From positions 1-40,610 of the forward strand of contig CAZEPJ010000043.1 of assembly GCA_964514105.1 (NCBI GenBank): 40,610 bases of DNA. The letters are read 5' to 3'. Origin of the DNA: CAZEPJ01 sp964514105. GTDB lineage: Bacteria; Desulfobacterota; Desulfocorpusculales; Desulfocorpusculum. Under the pieces are notes generated by a model. It did no database searches and was not told the origin of the DNA. It worked only from the letters and a program-made list of their open reading frames with translations. Made by a program: the position numbers and the translations under genes. Of this stretch, positions 40,158 to 40,610 are shown piece after piece. Position 1 is the stretch's first letter. Each line of letters begins with the position of its first letter.

Positions 40158-40598
40158 GTGAGCGCTGCCTTCATCGTCTTGCTGGCGGAGCGCAATCGGC
40201 ACGTGCGGGAGTTCCTGCGGCGCGAGCTCGTGGAGGGGGGGCATCGGGTGCTGGCGGCCGGGGACGGCCGGGAGGTGCTCGCCATGCTCCAGGGGCCCGA
40301 TCCCCCGGACCTCCTCGTACTGGACCTGGAGATGCCCTACCTGGGAGGGCTGGAGATCCTGGCATGGCTGCGCGAACACCGGCCGACCCTCCCCGTTGTC
40401 ATCCACAGCTTCGCCCCGGAGAACGCCACCGACCCGGTGCTCCAGGATGCCGCTGCCTTTGTGGAGAAGAGCGGCGACAACATCAACAATTTCAAGGCCA
40501 CCATCCACGAGGTGCTTCGCAGGAATTACCCCGAGCGCTCCGGCGCGGTTCCCGCGTCCGGCAGCGTGGCATCGGAAGGCCGCACCCGCGCACCGTGA
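40158..40598 (+). CDS. Divergent receiver-domain protein
   Basis: A 146-aa protein with a receiver fold: IVLLAERNRHVREFLRREL, then LLVLDLEMPYLGG with D56, and FVEKSG with K104. The first acidic pair is A10-E11 instead of Asp-Asp, and the switch Thr region reads VVIHSFAPENA, so metal binding and phosphorylation may be impaired. The last ~25 residues are a disordered Ser/Ala-rich tail. GGAGG at 40144-40148 is too close to ATG 40149, so GTG 40158 is chosen. It has its own sigma-54 promoter and upstream palindrome, so it is probably a target of the adjacent NtrC-type activator. Confidence 0.85.
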   Translation: MSAAFIVLLAERNRHVREFLRRELVEGGHRVLAAGDGREVLAMLQGPDPPDLLVLDLEMPYLGGLEILAWLREHRPTLPVVIHSFAPENATDPVLQDAAAFVEKSGDNINNFKATIHEVLRRNYPERSGAVPASGSVASEGRTRAP

Positions 40599-40610
40599 TA
40601 CCCACCCTCG

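Noticed and set aside
1..40610. CRISPR array, insertion sequence, integrase or phage genes.
   Set aside because: No regularly spaced repeats, transposase or integrase motifs, or attachment-like duplications next to the tRNA were recognised.

Overview
The window is GC-rich bacterial chromosome without visible insertion sequences, phage genes or CRISPR arrays. The repertoire (three TauE/SafE-type exporters, many dCache histidine kinases with single-domain response regulators, sigma-54 control, paired phosphoenolpyruvate-synthase-like proteins) resembles sulfur/metal-metabolising Desulfobacterota (former Deltaproteobacteria). That placement is inference from gene content; no taxonomic marker was tested.

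Layout. 87-220: tRNA-Ser(GCU) and its terminator. 480-2696: two ordinary membrane-protein genes (RDD family; L7/L12-like N-terminus plus membrane domain). 2748-6243: a block of decayed genes (lon with its Walker A region deleted and several frameshifts; a frameshifted nucleotide-binding-like protein; an NtrC-type regulator with a stop and frameshifts). 6381-11442: a tight cluster of TauE1, a small membrane protein, tandem universal stress protein, dCache kinase, receiver and a degenerate kinase. 11575-18767: a small repeat protein, two receivers, then CBS protein, SLC13-like transporter and two kinase/receiver pairs. 18854-24002 (minus): membrane-bound sigma-54 activator followed by PEP-synthase-like protein 1. 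24303-26371 (plus): small TauE-accessory protein, TauE2, a secreted protein and a small membrane protein. 26420-33908: kinase/receiver pair, lone receiver, and a translationally coupled kinase-receiver-PEP-synthase-like protein 2 operon. 34029-36694 (minus): TauE3 operon with a TauE2-like accessory gene, a 36-codon microgene, a 66-aa protein and a PH-like protein. 37038-40598: kinase, NtrC-type activator, then a divergent receiver.

How it may work together. Four kinases share the same extracytoplasmic dCache signature and almost all receivers lack output domains, so the locus looks like a locally expanded signalling array around anion/sulfite-type exporters and two PEP-synthase-like proteins that keep the ATP-grasp and phosphohistidine domains but lack the usual catalytic barrel. 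The clearest regulatory logic is at the right end. Two near-identical palindromes (TTTACA-N3-TGTAAA) lie about 131 and 141 bp upstream of the predicted starts of two sigma-54 promoters (GG-N10-GC). One promoter drives the TauE3 operon and the other the last receiver gene; the NtrC-type activator is encoded between them. A second sigma-54 system is suggested by the divergent activator/TauE2 pair around 24000.
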